A stretch of 64,000 nucleotides of DNA from NCBI RefSeq assembly GCF_001439735.1, contig NZ_JYLN01000003.1:434001-498000 (forward strand), written 5' to 3'. The position numbers and the translations under genes are program-made. This stretch comes from Pseudomonas paralactis. Lineage in GTDB: Bacteria > Pseudomonadota > Gammaproteobacteria > Pseudomonadales > Pseudomonadaceae. Below, in pieces: positions 44,517 through 53,065 of this stretch. Numbering within the stretch: the first letter of the stretch is position 1; every line of letters starts with the position of its first letter. The notes under the pieces are model-generated. The model saw only the letters and a list, made by a program, of their open reading frames with translations. It was not told where the DNA came from and searched no databases.

Positions 44517-45581
44517 ATGAACACAGCCCTGACCCAACCCGGTGCGCCCATGAAGGTGCGCGGGATCCAGAAACGCTTTGGCGCCTTCACCGCGCTGGAC
44601 AACGTGTCCCTGGACGTCGCCGCCGGCGAGCTGGTGTGCCTGCTGGGCCCGTCCGGCTGCGGCAAGACCACCTTGCTGCGCTGCATCGCCGGTCTGGAGC
44701 GTCAGGACAGCGGTGAGCTTTACCTGGGCGAGCGCGACGTTTCCCTGCTGCCACCCCAGGCGCGGGACTACGGCATCCTGTTTCAGTCCTACGCGCTGTT
44801 CCCCAATCTCACGGTTGAGGCAAACATCGGCTACGGCCTCACCGGCAGCGGCCGCGATGAAGTGCGCCAGCGTGTCGGGCAGATGCTGGAGCTGGTCGGC
44901 CTGGTCGGCAGCGAAAAGAAATACCCCGGCCAACTCTCCGGCGGCCAGCAGCAGCGCGTCGCTCTGGCCCGTGCATTGGCGCCGGCCCCTTCGTTATTGC
45001 TGCTGGATGAGCCGATGTCGGCCCTTGATGCCCGCGTGCGCGAGCATTTGTGCACTGAGCTGCGCCAATTGCAGCGGCGCCTGGGCATTACCACCTTGAT
45101 GGTGACCCACAACCAGGACGAAGCCATGCTGATGGCCGACCGCATTGCCGTGATGAATAACGGCAAGGTCGAGCAGTACGCCACGCCTCAGGAAATCTAC
45201 GACCGCCCGGCGACGCCGTTCGTGGCCGAATTTGTCGGCCAGGGCAATTGGCTGCCGTTCAGCCGCAGCAGTGCCAGCCATGCTCAGGTCGGCGGGATAA
45301 ATATGCGCCTGGCCGACGATGCGGGTGTGGCCAAATCCGGTCGCCTGTTCTGTCGCCCGGAAGCGATCAGCGTCAACCCGACGGTGCATGAAGAAAACCT
45401 GTTCCCGGCCAAGGTCCGCGAAATTACCTTCCTGGGCAATCGCTGCCGCATGAGCTTTGAGCTGGAACAGTTGCCGGGCCATCCGTTGCTGGCCGAGCTG
45501 GCGCCTGAAGCCATGCCGCGCCTCGGCGCCCAGGACATCTGGGTGGCCTTGCCGCCGCGCAGCCTGCAGGTGTTTGCCTGA
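44517..45581 (+). CDS. aepV: 2-aminoethylphosphonate ABC transporter ATP-binding protein (AepV-like)
   Basis: A 354-residue ABC ATPase: Walker A GPSGCGKTT, Q-loop LFQSYALFPNLTV, signature LSGGQQQR, Walker B LLLLDEPMSALD, MVTHNQDEAM, and a C-terminal TOBE region (about 240-345). It fits the PhnT2-type family linked to aminophosphonate uptake. GAGG lies 8 nt before the ATG at 44517. Only 1 nt separates its stop from the permease start. The substrate is inferred from the cluster. Confidence 0.82.
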   Translation: MNTALTQPGAPMKVRGIQKRFGAFTALDNVSLDVAAGELVCLLGPSGCGKTTLLRCIAGLERQDSGELYLGERDVSLLPPQARDYGILFQSYALFPNLTVEANIGYGLTGSGRDEVRQRVGQMLELVGLVGSEKKYPGQLSGGQQQRVALARALAPAPSLLLLDEPMSALDARVREHLCTELRQLQRRLGITTLMVTHNQDEAMLMADRIAVMNNGKVEQYATPQEIYDRPATPFVAEFVGQGNWLPFSRSSASHAQVGGINMRLADDAGVAKSGRLFCRPEAISVNPTVHEENLFPAKVREITFLGNRCRMSFELEQLPGHPLLAELAPEAMPRLGAQDIWVALPPRSLQVFA

Positions 45582-45582
45582 G

Positions 45583-47295
45583 ATGGCCGCGGTCATGACA
45601 TTGCCGGTACCGCGTCAGGTGTCCCGCGCCGAGTGGGGCGACCGTCTCTTTGTGGTCGGCGGCAAATGGCTCTGGCTCTGCCTGTTGGTGGTGGCGGTGC
45701 TGTTGCCGCTGCTGGCGATCTTCTGGCGCGGTTTCAGCAGCGAAGCCGGGCAGGGCGGTGGCCTGGTGGCCGCGCGGGAACTGCTGAGCAGCGCCAACTT
45801 CCACTGGTTGCTGGGCAATAGCCTGAAAGTTTCCCTCAGCGTGGCGGCCATCGTCGTACCGCTGGCCTATCTGTTTGCCTACGCGCTGCAACGTACGCTG
45901 ATCCCCTGCAAGGCGGTCTGGCGTGGGTTGTCGTTGCTGCCGTTGATGGCCCCGTCGATGCTGCCGGGCATTGCTCTGGTCTATCTGTTCGGCAACCAGG
46001 GCCTGTTGCGCGGCTTGTTCTCGGACAATATCTACGGTTTCTGGGGCATTGTGCTCGGTGAGGTGATTTACACCTTTCCCCATGCCTTGATGATCTTGCT
46101 CTCGGCGCTGTCCCTGGCGGATGCGCGCTTGTTCGACGCCGCTTCGAGCATGGGCGCCAGCCCGGCCCGGGCATTTCGCAGTATCACCTGGCCGGCCACG
46201 CGCCAGGCAGTGTTCGCCGCGTTCTGCCTGGTGTTCACCCTGACCATCACTGACTTTGGTGTACCGGTGGTGGTCGGTGGTGATTACCAGGTGCTGGCGC
46301 TGGAAGCCTACAAGGCGGTGGTCGGCCAGCAACAGTTCGGGCGCGGCGCGTTGATCGGCATGGTGTTGCTGCTGCCGGCACTGTTCAGCTTTGGCGTGGA
46401 TGCCTGGTTGCGCCGTCGGCATGGCGACTCGATGAGCGGTCGCGCGCAGGTGTTCCAGCCCGCGCCATCGCGGCTGCGTGACGGTTGCTACCTGGCCATC
46501 GTGCTGCTGATCTGCGCGGTATTGCTGTTGGTGTTCGGCATGGCGGTGTATTCCTCGCTGGTAAAGTTCTGGCCGTACAACCTGTCGCTGTCGCTCAACC
46601 ACTACCAGTTCGAAGACACCGCCGGCGGCGGCTGGCTGGCCTATCGCAACAGCCTGACCATGGCGCTGTGCACGGCGTTGATTGGCAGTGTGCTGATCTT
46701 CACCGGCGCCTACCTGATGGAAAAAACCAAGGGCCAGAAAAACCTGAACCTGGCGCTGCGTATGCTCAGCTTCGTACCGATGGCGGTGCCGGGCCTGGTG
46801 CTGGGCCTGGGGTATGTGTTTTTTTTCAACCTCAACGGCAACCCGCTGCACGTGTTCTACGGCAGCATGGCGTTGCTGGTGGTGTGCACCATTGCGCACT
46901 ACCTGACCACCGCGCAGATGACCGCGACCACCGCCCTGCGCCAACTGGACGCCGAGTTCGAAGCGGCGGCGTTGTCACTCAAGGCGCCGTTGTACCGCCA
47001 CTATTGGCGCGTCACGGTGCCGATCTGCCTGCCGGCGCTGCTGGATATCCTGCGCTACCTGTTTGTGTCGGCGATGACCACCGTGTCCGCCGCGATCTTT
47101 CTCTACAGCCCCGACACCATCCTCGCCGCCGTCGCCGTGCTGAACATGGACGACGCCGGCAATGTGGGCGGCGCGGCGGCCATGTCGACCCTGATCCTGT
47201 TCACCTCAGTCGGCGTCTCGCTGCTGCTGGCGTGGGCCTCACGTGGCGCGCTGCGTCGCTCCCAAGCCTGGCGCCAGACCGCGCCCGGCCAATAA
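45583..47295 (+). CDS. aepW: 2-aminoethylphosphonate ABC transporter double permease (AepW-like)
   Basis: A 570-residue inner-membrane protein with two fused permease domains (about 12 helices), FbpB/PhnU2-like. The two EAA-type loops are DAASSMGASPARAFRSITWP and AAALSLKAPLYRHYWRVTVP. One polypeptide therefore forms the whole channel. The start at 45583 follows the aepV stop directly and precedes the first helix, KWLWLCLLVVAVLLPLLAIFW. Confidence 0.85.
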   Translation: MAAVMTLPVPRQVSRAEWGDRLFVVGGKWLWLCLLVVAVLLPLLAIFWRGFSSEAGQGGGLVAARELLSSANFHWLLGNSLKVSLSVAAIVVPLAYLFAYALQRTLIPCKAVWRGLSLLPLMAPSMLPGIALVYLFGNQGLLRGLFSDNIYGFWGIVLGEVIYTFPHALMILLSALSLADARLFDAASSMGASPARAFRSITWPATRQAVFAAFCLVFTLTITDFGVPVVVGGDYQVLALEAYKAVVGQQQFGRGALIGMVLLLPALFSFGVDAWLRRRHGDSMSGRAQVFQPAPSRLRDGCYLAIVLLICAVLLLVFGMAVYSSLVKFWPYNLSLSLNHYQFEDTAGGGWLAYRNSLTMALCTALIGSVLIFTGAYLMEKTKGQKNLNLALRMLSFVPMAVPGLVLGLGYVFFFNLNGNPLHVFYGSMALLVVCTIAHYLTTAQMTATTALRQLDAEFEAAALSLKAPLYRHYWRVTVPICLPALLDILRYLFVSAMTTVSAAIFLYSPDTILAAVAVLNMDDAGNVGGAAAMSTLILFTSVGVSLLLAWASRGALRRSQAWRQTAPGQ

Positions 47296-47318
47296 AACAT
47301 CCCTGAAGGAGGTGCTCC

Positions 47319-48341
47319 ATGTTCAAGCCCCTGGCGCTGGTCGCTGCGGTACTCACGGCATTCAGCCTGAATGCCTTCGCCAAGACCGAATTGACCGTGT
47401 ACACGGCCCTTGAAGCCGAGCAGTTGAAGACCTACAAAAAAGCCTTCGAACAGGCCAACCCCGACATCGAGATCAAGTGGGTACGCGACTCCACCGGCAT
47501 TATCACCGCCAAGCTGCTGGCCGAAAAAGACCGCCCGCAGGCTGACGTGGTGTGGGGCCTGGCCGCCTCCAGCCTGGCGATCCTCGACCAGCAGGGCATG
47601 TTGGACAACTACGCGCCCAGGGATCTGGACAAGATCGGCAAGAACTATCGCGACCCCGCCAACCCGCCGGCTTGGGTGGGCATGGACGTGTGGGCCGCGA
47701 CCCTCTGTTTCAACACCGTTGAAGCCCAGAAGCAGGGCCTGACCAAACCGGTGAGCTGGCAGGACCTGACCAAGCCTGAATACAAGGGCAAGATCGTGAT
47801 GCCCAACCCGGCGTCCTCCGGCACGGGCTTTCTGGATGTGAGTGCCTGGTTGCAGACCTTCGGCGAGAAGCAGGGCTGGCAGTACATGGACGACCTGCAC
47901 CAGAACATCGGCCAGTACGTTCACTCCGGCTCCAAGCCGTGCAAGCTGGCGGCGTCCGGTGAGTTTCCGATCGGGATTTCCTTCGAGTACCCGGCGGTTC
48001 AACTCAAGCGTCAGGGCGCCCCGCTGGAGATCATCCTGCCCAAAGAGGGCCTGGGCTGGGAGATCGAAGCTACCGCTGTGATCAAGGGCAGCGCCCATGC
48101 CGACGCTGCGAAGAAACTGGCTGATTTCTCCGCCAGCCCAGCGGCGATGGAGCTGTACAAGGAAAACTTTGCCGTGCTCGCCCAACCGGGGATTGCCAAG
48201 CCGCAGACCGAGTTGCCGGCGGACTATGAGCAACGGTTGATCAAGAACGACTTTGCCTGGGCGTCGAAGAATCGCGACAGCATCCTGGCCGAATGGCGCA
48301 AGCGTTATGACGGTAAGTCGGAGAAGGTAGCCGGTCAGTAG
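47319..48341 (+). CDS. aepX: 2-aminoethylphosphonate periplasmic binding protein (AepX-like)
   Basis: A 340-residue exported receptor of the iron/phosphonate-type class: signal peptide ending NAFA-K, then TELTVYTALEAEQLKTYKKAFE. VRDSTGIITAKLLAEKDRPQADVVWGLAAS and NPASSGTGFLDVSAW are binding-site loops. AAGGAGGTG before the ATG predicts high expression, usual for a receptor. AepX of P. putida binds 2-aminoethylphosphonate; similarity and context suggest the same here. Ferric iron is the main alternative, less likely because of the FAD oxidoreductase next door. Confidence 0.82.
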   Translation: MFKPLALVAAVLTAFSLNAFAKTELTVYTALEAEQLKTYKKAFEQANPDIEIKWVRDSTGIITAKLLAEKDRPQADVVWGLAASSLAILDQQGMLDNYAPRDLDKIGKNYRDPANPPAWVGMDVWAATLCFNTVEAQKQGLTKPVSWQDLTKPEYKGKIVMPNPASSGTGFLDVSAWLQTFGEKQGWQYMDDLHQNIGQYVHSGSKPCKLAASGEFPIGISFEYPAVQLKRQGAPLEIILPKEGLGWEIEATAVIKGSAHADAAKKLADFSASPAAMELYKENFAVLAQPGIAKPQTELPADYEQRLIKNDFAWASKNRDSILAEWRKRYDGKSEKVAGQ

Positions 48342-48365
48342 GACTTTCGTTAGGGCTGATGGCCT

Positions 48366-48438
48366 CATCGCAGGCAAGCCAGCTCCCACATTTTGATGTG
48401 TGAACCCGTTCAAGTGTGGGAGCTGGCTTGCCTGCGAT
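48366..48438. repeat. REPIN, type A, before the FAD oxidoreductase
   Basis: Inverted type-A halves around TTTTGATGTGTGAACCCGTTCAAG. It ends only 30 nt before the next start and may reduce downstream read-through. Confidence 0.92.
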
Positions 48439-48467
48439 TGCGGCCTCAAGGACAGGAACATCATGTC

Positions 48468-49604
48468 ATGACACAACACAGCGATTTACTGATCGTCGGC
48501 GCCGGCATCCTTGGTCTCTCCCACGCCTATGCCGCCGCCAGGCGCGGCCTCAAGGTCAAGGTGTTCGAGCGCACCGCCACGCCATTGGGCGCCTCAGTGC
48601 GCAACTTCGGCCAGGCACTGGTCACCGGTCAACCACCAGGGCCAATGCTCGACCTGGCGCGGGAAAGCCGCGAAATATGGGGCCATTGGGCGCAAGCAGC
48701 GGGCCTGGCGCTCAAGCGCAATGGCGCCTACCTGTTCGTCCGTACCGAAGCCGAAGAACATCTGCTCGAAGCCTTCTGCGCCGGGCGTGCCCGGGAGCAC
48801 GGCTATAACGTGGAGTTGCTGCAAGGCGCTGCGATGAAAGACCTGTACGCTGGCCAGTTCCGCCATCACCGCGCCGCGTTGCATGGCAAGGATGACCAGC
48901 AGCTGTACTCCCGTGAGGCGATCCCGGCGCTGATCCATTACCTGAGCCAGCACCTGAACGTGGAGTTCCATTTCTCCACGCTGGTACGCGACGTAGAGCC
49001 GGGCCAGCTGCACAGCACGGCCGGCAGCTTTCGCGGTGAGCAGATCGTTGTCTGTTCAGGCCACGACTATCAAACCCTGCTGGCCGAATCCATAGCCCCG
49101 CTCAACCCGCACACCTGCCGCCTGCAAATGCTGCGTGCGCGGCCGGTGCTTAATCTGAACCTGCAACACGCCCTGCTCACCGGCTTGAGTTGCGTGCATT
49201 ACGGCGCTTTCGCCGACCTGCCGGAAGCTGCTGCGGTCCAGGCGCAGATCCTGCGCGAAACGCCGCATCTGCAGGAGCATGGCATTCACCTGCTGATCAG
49301 CCCCACGCCCCATGGCGAACTGATCATCGGCGACTCCCACCATTACGACAGCGACCCGTCGCCCTTCAATGCCGAGCAGATCGATGACTGGATGATCGAG
49401 CTGGCCGAACAGACCCTGGGGTGCAGCCTCCAGGTGGTCGAACGCTGGCAAGGCGTCTACGGTGCGCGCGGGCCGGGGCCGTTTTCGTTTGTGCGGGCGG
49501 CACCCGGCGTCAGTGCTGCGTTGATGCACACCGGCGTGGGCATGAGCGTGGGCCCGGCGCTGGCCGAGCGCAATATCCGCATGTTGTGGGGTGAGGCCTC
49601 ATAA
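48468..49604 (+). CDS. FAD-dependent oxidoreductase of aminophosphonate clusters (TIGR03364 type)
   Basis: A 378-residue DAO-fold flavoprotein. The FAD-binding GxGxxG is IVGAGILGLSHAYAAARRG near the N-terminus; the end has VYGARGPGPFSFVRAAPGVSAALMHTGVGMSVGPALAE. The family regularly accompanies aminoethylphosphonate transporters and is thought to oxidise the amine of 2-aminoethylphosphonate or its N-methyl form. That reaction is inferred here. The ATG at 48468 has AGGAAC upstream. Confidence 0.78.
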   Translation: MTQHSDLLIVGAGILGLSHAYAAARRGLKVKVFERTATPLGASVRNFGQALVTGQPPGPMLDLARESREIWGHWAQAAGLALKRNGAYLFVRTEAEEHLLEAFCAGRAREHGYNVELLQGAAMKDLYAGQFRHHRAALHGKDDQQLYSREAIPALIHYLSQHLNVEFHFSTLVRDVEPGQLHSTAGSFRGEQIVVCSGHDYQTLLAESIAPLNPHTCRLQMLRARPVLNLNLQHALLTGLSCVHYGAFADLPEAAAVQAQILRETPHLQEHGIHLLISPTPHGELIIGDSHHYDSDPSPFNAEQIDDWMIELAEQTLGCSLQVVERWQGVYGARGPGPFSFVRAAPGVSAALMHTGVGMSVGPALAERNIRMLWGEAS

Positions 49605-49631
49605 ACCTGGAACACGCAGGTGTTTTGTGGC

Positions 49632-50999
49632 TCAGGTCTGGTCCAGGCGCTGGGCCAGGGCTTCAACCTGCTCCTGGCGCTCGGCCTGGCTCAGTTTCGC
49701 GTGGGGGTTCAAGGATGACCATTGTGGATAGGCGCGGGCCTTGTGCAAGGCGTCGGGCAGTTTGCCCTCGCGCCAGGTTTTGTCCTGGGGCGTGTCGACC
49801 TTGATGCTGTGCATCGCCGCATGGCCGCGCAGGTTCAGGGCCTTGAGCAGTTGGCGTTGGCGCAGGGCGAGCAGGCGCAATACGCTGTCGTCGACGGTCA
49901 GCTCGCGCTGGCCCTTGATTTTGCCGAGCAGGCGACTGCCGTAGCTGCGTGCGGTTTGCAGGGCGCCACCGGCGATAGCTCCGGCCAGGGCCGCAGCGCC
50001 AAGGGTCAGGCCGCCGACCAGCAGATCCACGCCAGCACCGGCCGCAGCGCCCGCGGCGATCCCGCCGCCGACCCGCACGCCAAGCTGCTTGAGGGTCTCG
50101 GGGTTGAACAAGTCATCGCCCCAGCGACCGTCGAGCAACGGTAGGTCACTGGCGGCGGCATCCTGTGGGCGAAAGCCGAACAGTTTGAGCAGGGCTTCGA
50201 CGCACTTTTGTTCGCGTTGGCGCACCGCTTTGCGCAGATCGCCGATGGCTTGCTGTTCATCTTCGGTAACGACACTGCGACGGCAGGCCGCGCAGTCGAT
50301 CAACAATTCGGCGATCAAGCGGGCGGCGCTTTGCTGGCGGGCCAGGCGTTGGGCCTCTTGATCAAGGATCAGGCGTTCCAGCTGCGGGCGGGAGTTTTCC
50401 AGCAGCAGGGCGAGGCTTTCGTACAGACGTCGTTCACCGTCTTCCGGCGGCGCCACGCTGTCAAAACGCACCAGCGCGTGCAGGCCGAGGCGGGCCAGGG
50501 CTTCGCGCCAGTCCGGCTCGCGCTGGTCGCTGCTGGTGACGAAGTTGAGCACCGGTAACAAGGGTTTGCCGCAACTGGCCAGCACTTGCAACTCATCGCG
50601 GTACTTGGCCAGCACCGGCTCGCGGGCGTCGATCACATACAGGCCGGCGTCCGAAGCCAGCAATTGGCGCAACACCTTGGCTTCCTGTTCGAACCGTTGA
50701 CGGGCTTCGCTGCCTTCCAGAAAACGCGCCAGGCGCGCGGGCCCGTCCAGGCGTTCGCCGGGGCGGTCCAGGCGCTCCAGATAGTCGAGCAGGGCGATGG
50801 CGTCTTCCAGGCCGGGCGTGTCGTACAGCTCCAGCAAGGCTTCGCCATCCACCGACAAGCGTGCGCCTTCGACGTGCCGCGTGGTGCTGGGGCGATGGGA
50901 GACTTCGCCGAAGCCCACGTCACGGGTGAGGGTGCGCAGCAGTGAGGTCTTGCCGACGTTGGTGTGGCCGACTACGGCGAGTTTCAGCGGTTTAGTCAT
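49632..50999 (-). CDS. Era-like GTPase with DUF3482 domain
   Basis: A 455-residue protein. The N-terminal GTPase domain has G1 GHTNVGKTS, a switch Thr in RPSTTRHVEG and G3 YDTPGLEDA; at the G4 place it reads LNFVTSSDQRE, not NKxD, so base specificity is unclear. The DUF3482 part (about 190-455) includes a glycine/alanine-rich hydrophobic stretch GGGIAAGAAAGAGVDLLVGG that may insert in the membrane. It overlaps the upstream DUF2868 gene by 8 nt, so the two are translationally coupled. Function unknown. Confidence 0.82.
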   Translation of the reverse strand: MTKPLKLAVVGHTNVGKTSLLRTLTRDVGFGEVSHRPSTTRHVEGARLSVDGEALLELYDTPGLEDAIALLDYLERLDRPGERLDGPARLARFLEGSEARQRFEQEAKVLRQLLASDAGLYVIDAREPVLAKYRDELQVLASCGKPLLPVLNFVTSSDQREPDWREALARLGLHALVRFDSVAPPEDGERRLYESLALLLENSRPQLERLILDQEAQRLARQQSAARLIAELLIDCAACRRSVVTEDEQQAIGDLRKAVRQREQKCVEALLKLFGFRPQDAAASDLPLLDGRWGDDLFNPETLKQLGVRVGGGIAAGAAAGAGVDLLVGGLTLGAAALAGAIAGGALQTARSYGSRLLGKIKGQRELTVDDSVLRLLALRQRQLLKALNLRGHAAMHSIKVDTPQDKTWREGKLPDALHKARAYPQWSSLNPHAKLSQAERQEQVEALAQRLDQT

Positions 51000-52371
51000 G
51001 CCCGGTCTCCAGCCAGTTTAACGGCGCGCAGTCGGCGAACGGCAGCTCAAGTTGTTGCAGCGCAGTGTGCCAGTCACCCAGGCGCTCGGCGTCCAGCGCC
51101 TGGCCCGGCGGTGCTTGCAGCAGCCATACACGAGTGGCGGTTGCGCTGCGCGCCAGTTCGGCGATCAGCGCCAGACTGCCGCGATCCGGCGAGCGGCGTG
51201 GGTCGCAAACGATAGCCAGGCGCGCCGGCGGGAACCGGCTGAGTTGTTCCAGCAGTTTGTTGCGTGATTCGCGGCTGTCGAGGATGCCGGCGTTTTTAAC
51301 GTTGCCGGGCAGTTTGGGTGGCCATGGTTGCTGATCGTCGAGTTCGATGGCCACCAGCAAGGCGCCGTCGCTTTCCATCTCGCTGACGCCGCCGCTGACG
51401 TGGTGCAGCTGTTCGGGCGCGGCATCTTTGACCCCAAGCCGTTCGCTGCTGGGCATCAGGCGTTCGCGCAGTTGGGCGTAGCCAGGCAGGTTGAGATCTA
51501 GGCGCAACGCTGCGCGCCCGCGTTTCCATCGCCACAGGCACAGCAAGGCAAGGATCAACCGCGGCAGCAGGCCGTAGACCAGCAACACGCCCACCAGCCA
51601 GGCCGCCCAGGCCTGGCGGGCGCTTTCGATATTCAGCGCGGAGTCGCCGCTGGCGCGGATCATCTCCACGGTGGGCACATTGAAACCGAGCAGAGCCGGG
51701 AGTGTGCCGAGGGCCTGGGTCACGGCGACAAACGTATCGGCGCCGAGAATGGTGGTTTCCCACACAAAGCCGTAGCGACGGGTGGCGAGCAGGGTCAGCA
51801 GAATCACCATGGCGCTGAGCAAGGCCAGCAGCCACAGGCTGTTGACCAGCACACCCACCGCCCAGCGATTGAGTTTTTGCCGTTGCAACAACAGCAGTAG
51901 CGCGGGTGCCAACTGTGCGGCCTTGGCGTCACGCGCCAGTTTCTCGCTGAGCCACAACCACAGTCGCCCAAGGCTGGCGCTGTGTTCGCCGGCAAACAGC
52001 AGGCCCAGAGCCCAACTGATCAGCAGGATCAGGTTCAACCCCAGCAGGCTGCCCAGGGCCCAGAACACGTTCACCGGCATCAGGCCATTACCCAACGCAG
52101 CAAACGCCAGACCGGCGCCGCTGATCACAGCCACCACCGCCAACAACACCAGCGCCAGGCGTGCGCCTTGCAGCCAGCGTGTGAGGGCGCCGGTCAGGCC
52201 GTCGCGCCCGGCCAGGTGCAGGGCGCGCTGCGTAATGCGTGTCGACAGGTCGCCCCCGGCCGTACGGGCCAGGCGGTTGGCTTCCAGGTCTTCCAGGGGG
52301 CCTGCGTGTTCTTCACGCAGGCGCACGGCTTCTGTCAGCCAGAGTTTTTGCAGCGGGTTCAGTGCAGTCAC
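50992..52371 (-). CDS. DUF2868 domain membrane protein
   Basis: A 459-residue inner-membrane protein with about four to five helices (LALVLLAVVAVISGAGLAF; LGLNLILLISWALGLLFAG; LLALLSAMVILLTLLA; WLVGVLLVYGLLPRLILALL) and a soluble C-terminal part that contains VAIELDD, LAIVCDPRRSPDRG and TRVWLLQAPP. It overlaps the GTPase gene, which probably works with it. It is divergent from folA, 69 bp apart. No function is known. Confidence 0.8.
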   Translation of the reverse strand: MTALNPLQKLWLTEAVRLREEHAGPLEDLEANRLARTAGGDLSTRITQRALHLAGRDGLTGALTRWLQGARLALVLLAVVAVISGAGLAFAALGNGLMPVNVFWALGSLLGLNLILLISWALGLLFAGEHSASLGRLWLWLSEKLARDAKAAQLAPALLLLLQRQKLNRWAVGVLVNSLWLLALLSAMVILLTLLATRRYGFVWETTILGADTFVAVTQALGTLPALLGFNVPTVEMIRASGDSALNIESARQAWAAWLVGVLLVYGLLPRLILALLCLWRWKRGRAALRLDLNLPGYAQLRERLMPSSERLGVKDAAPEQLHHVSGGVSEMESDGALLVAIELDDQQPWPPKLPGNVKNAGILDSRESRNKLLEQLSRFPPARLAIVCDPRRSPDRGSLALIAELARSATATRVWLLQAPPGQALDAERLGDWHTALQQLELPFADCAPLNWLETGHD

Positions 52372-52440
52372 GCGCTGTCCTGTTGTGTTGATGAGGTTGG
52401 AGCATAACCGCTGACTCGCGGCTCTGGTATTCTCGTCGCC

Positions 52441-52953
52441 ATGAAAAAAACTCTTCCTTTAAGCCTGATCGCAGCCCTCGGTGAAAACCGCGTGATCGGC
52501 GTCGACAACAGCATGCCCTGGCATTTGCCGGGGGATTTCAAGTATTTCAAGGCCACCACGCTGGGCAAGCCGATCATCATGGGGCGCAAGACCTGGGACT
52601 CCCTGGGTCGACCGCTGCCGGGGCGCTTGAACATAGTGGTCAGCCGTCAGACCGATCTGAGGCTTGAAGGTGCGGAAGTTTTTCCGTCACTTGAAGCGGC
52701 AGTCGAGCGCGCTGAGGCGTGGGCCAAGGCCCAAGGCGTGGACGAACTGATGCTGATCGGCGGCGCGCAGTTGTATGCGCAGGGGCTGGAGCAGGCGGAT
52801 CGCCTGTACCTGACGCGGGTGGCGCTCAGCCCGGAAGGGGATGCGTGGTTTCCAGCGTTTGATATGAACCAGTGGAAGCTGGTGTCGAATGTCGAGAATC
52901 CGGCCGAAGGTGATAAACCGGCCTACAACTTCGAAGTGTGGGAGCGCAACTAG
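52441..52953 (+). CDS. folA: Dihydrofolate reductase
   Basis: NADPH-dependent reduction of dihydrofolate, regenerating the cofactor used by ThyA. The 170-residue product has LIAALGENRVIGVDNSMPWHLPGD (catalytic acidic residue in the LPGD part), KPIIMGRKTWDSLGRPLPGR and ELMLIGGAQLYAQGL. Its length is normal. The start at 52441 is the first ATG and gives the usual N-terminus. Confidence 0.96.
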   Translation: MKKTLPLSLIAALGENRVIGVDNSMPWHLPGDFKYFKATTLGKPIIMGRKTWDSLGRPLPGRLNIVVSRQTDLRLEGAEVFPSLEAAVERAEAWAKAQGVDELMLIGGAQLYAQGLEQADRLYLTRVALSPEGDAWFPAFDMNQWKLVSNVENPAEGDKPAYNFEVWERN

Positions 52954-53053
52954 TGTAGGAGCGAGCTTGCTCGCGAAGATCGTCAACGATGACGCGGGCA
53001 TTCTGAATGAACGCGGCGTCCTCAGGTTCTTCGCGAGCAAGCTCGCTCCTACA
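52954..53053. repeat. REPIN, type C, after folA
   Basis: TGTAGGAGCGAGCTTGCTCG and its inverted partner; the loop contains CGTCAACGATGACGC. Its left end touches the folA stop codon. Confidence 0.9.
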
Positions 53054-53065
53054 GGTTATAAGCCT

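Noticed and set aside
45424..46944. 506-codon minus-strand frame opposite the aminophosphonate permease
   Set aside because: Low-complexity antisense product with no helices or motifs.
47319..48341. Binding protein read as a ferric iron receptor
   Set aside because: The fold is shared with iron receptors, but the LysR and FAD-oxidoreductase neighbours fit aminophosphonate clusters better; iron remains a secondary possibility.
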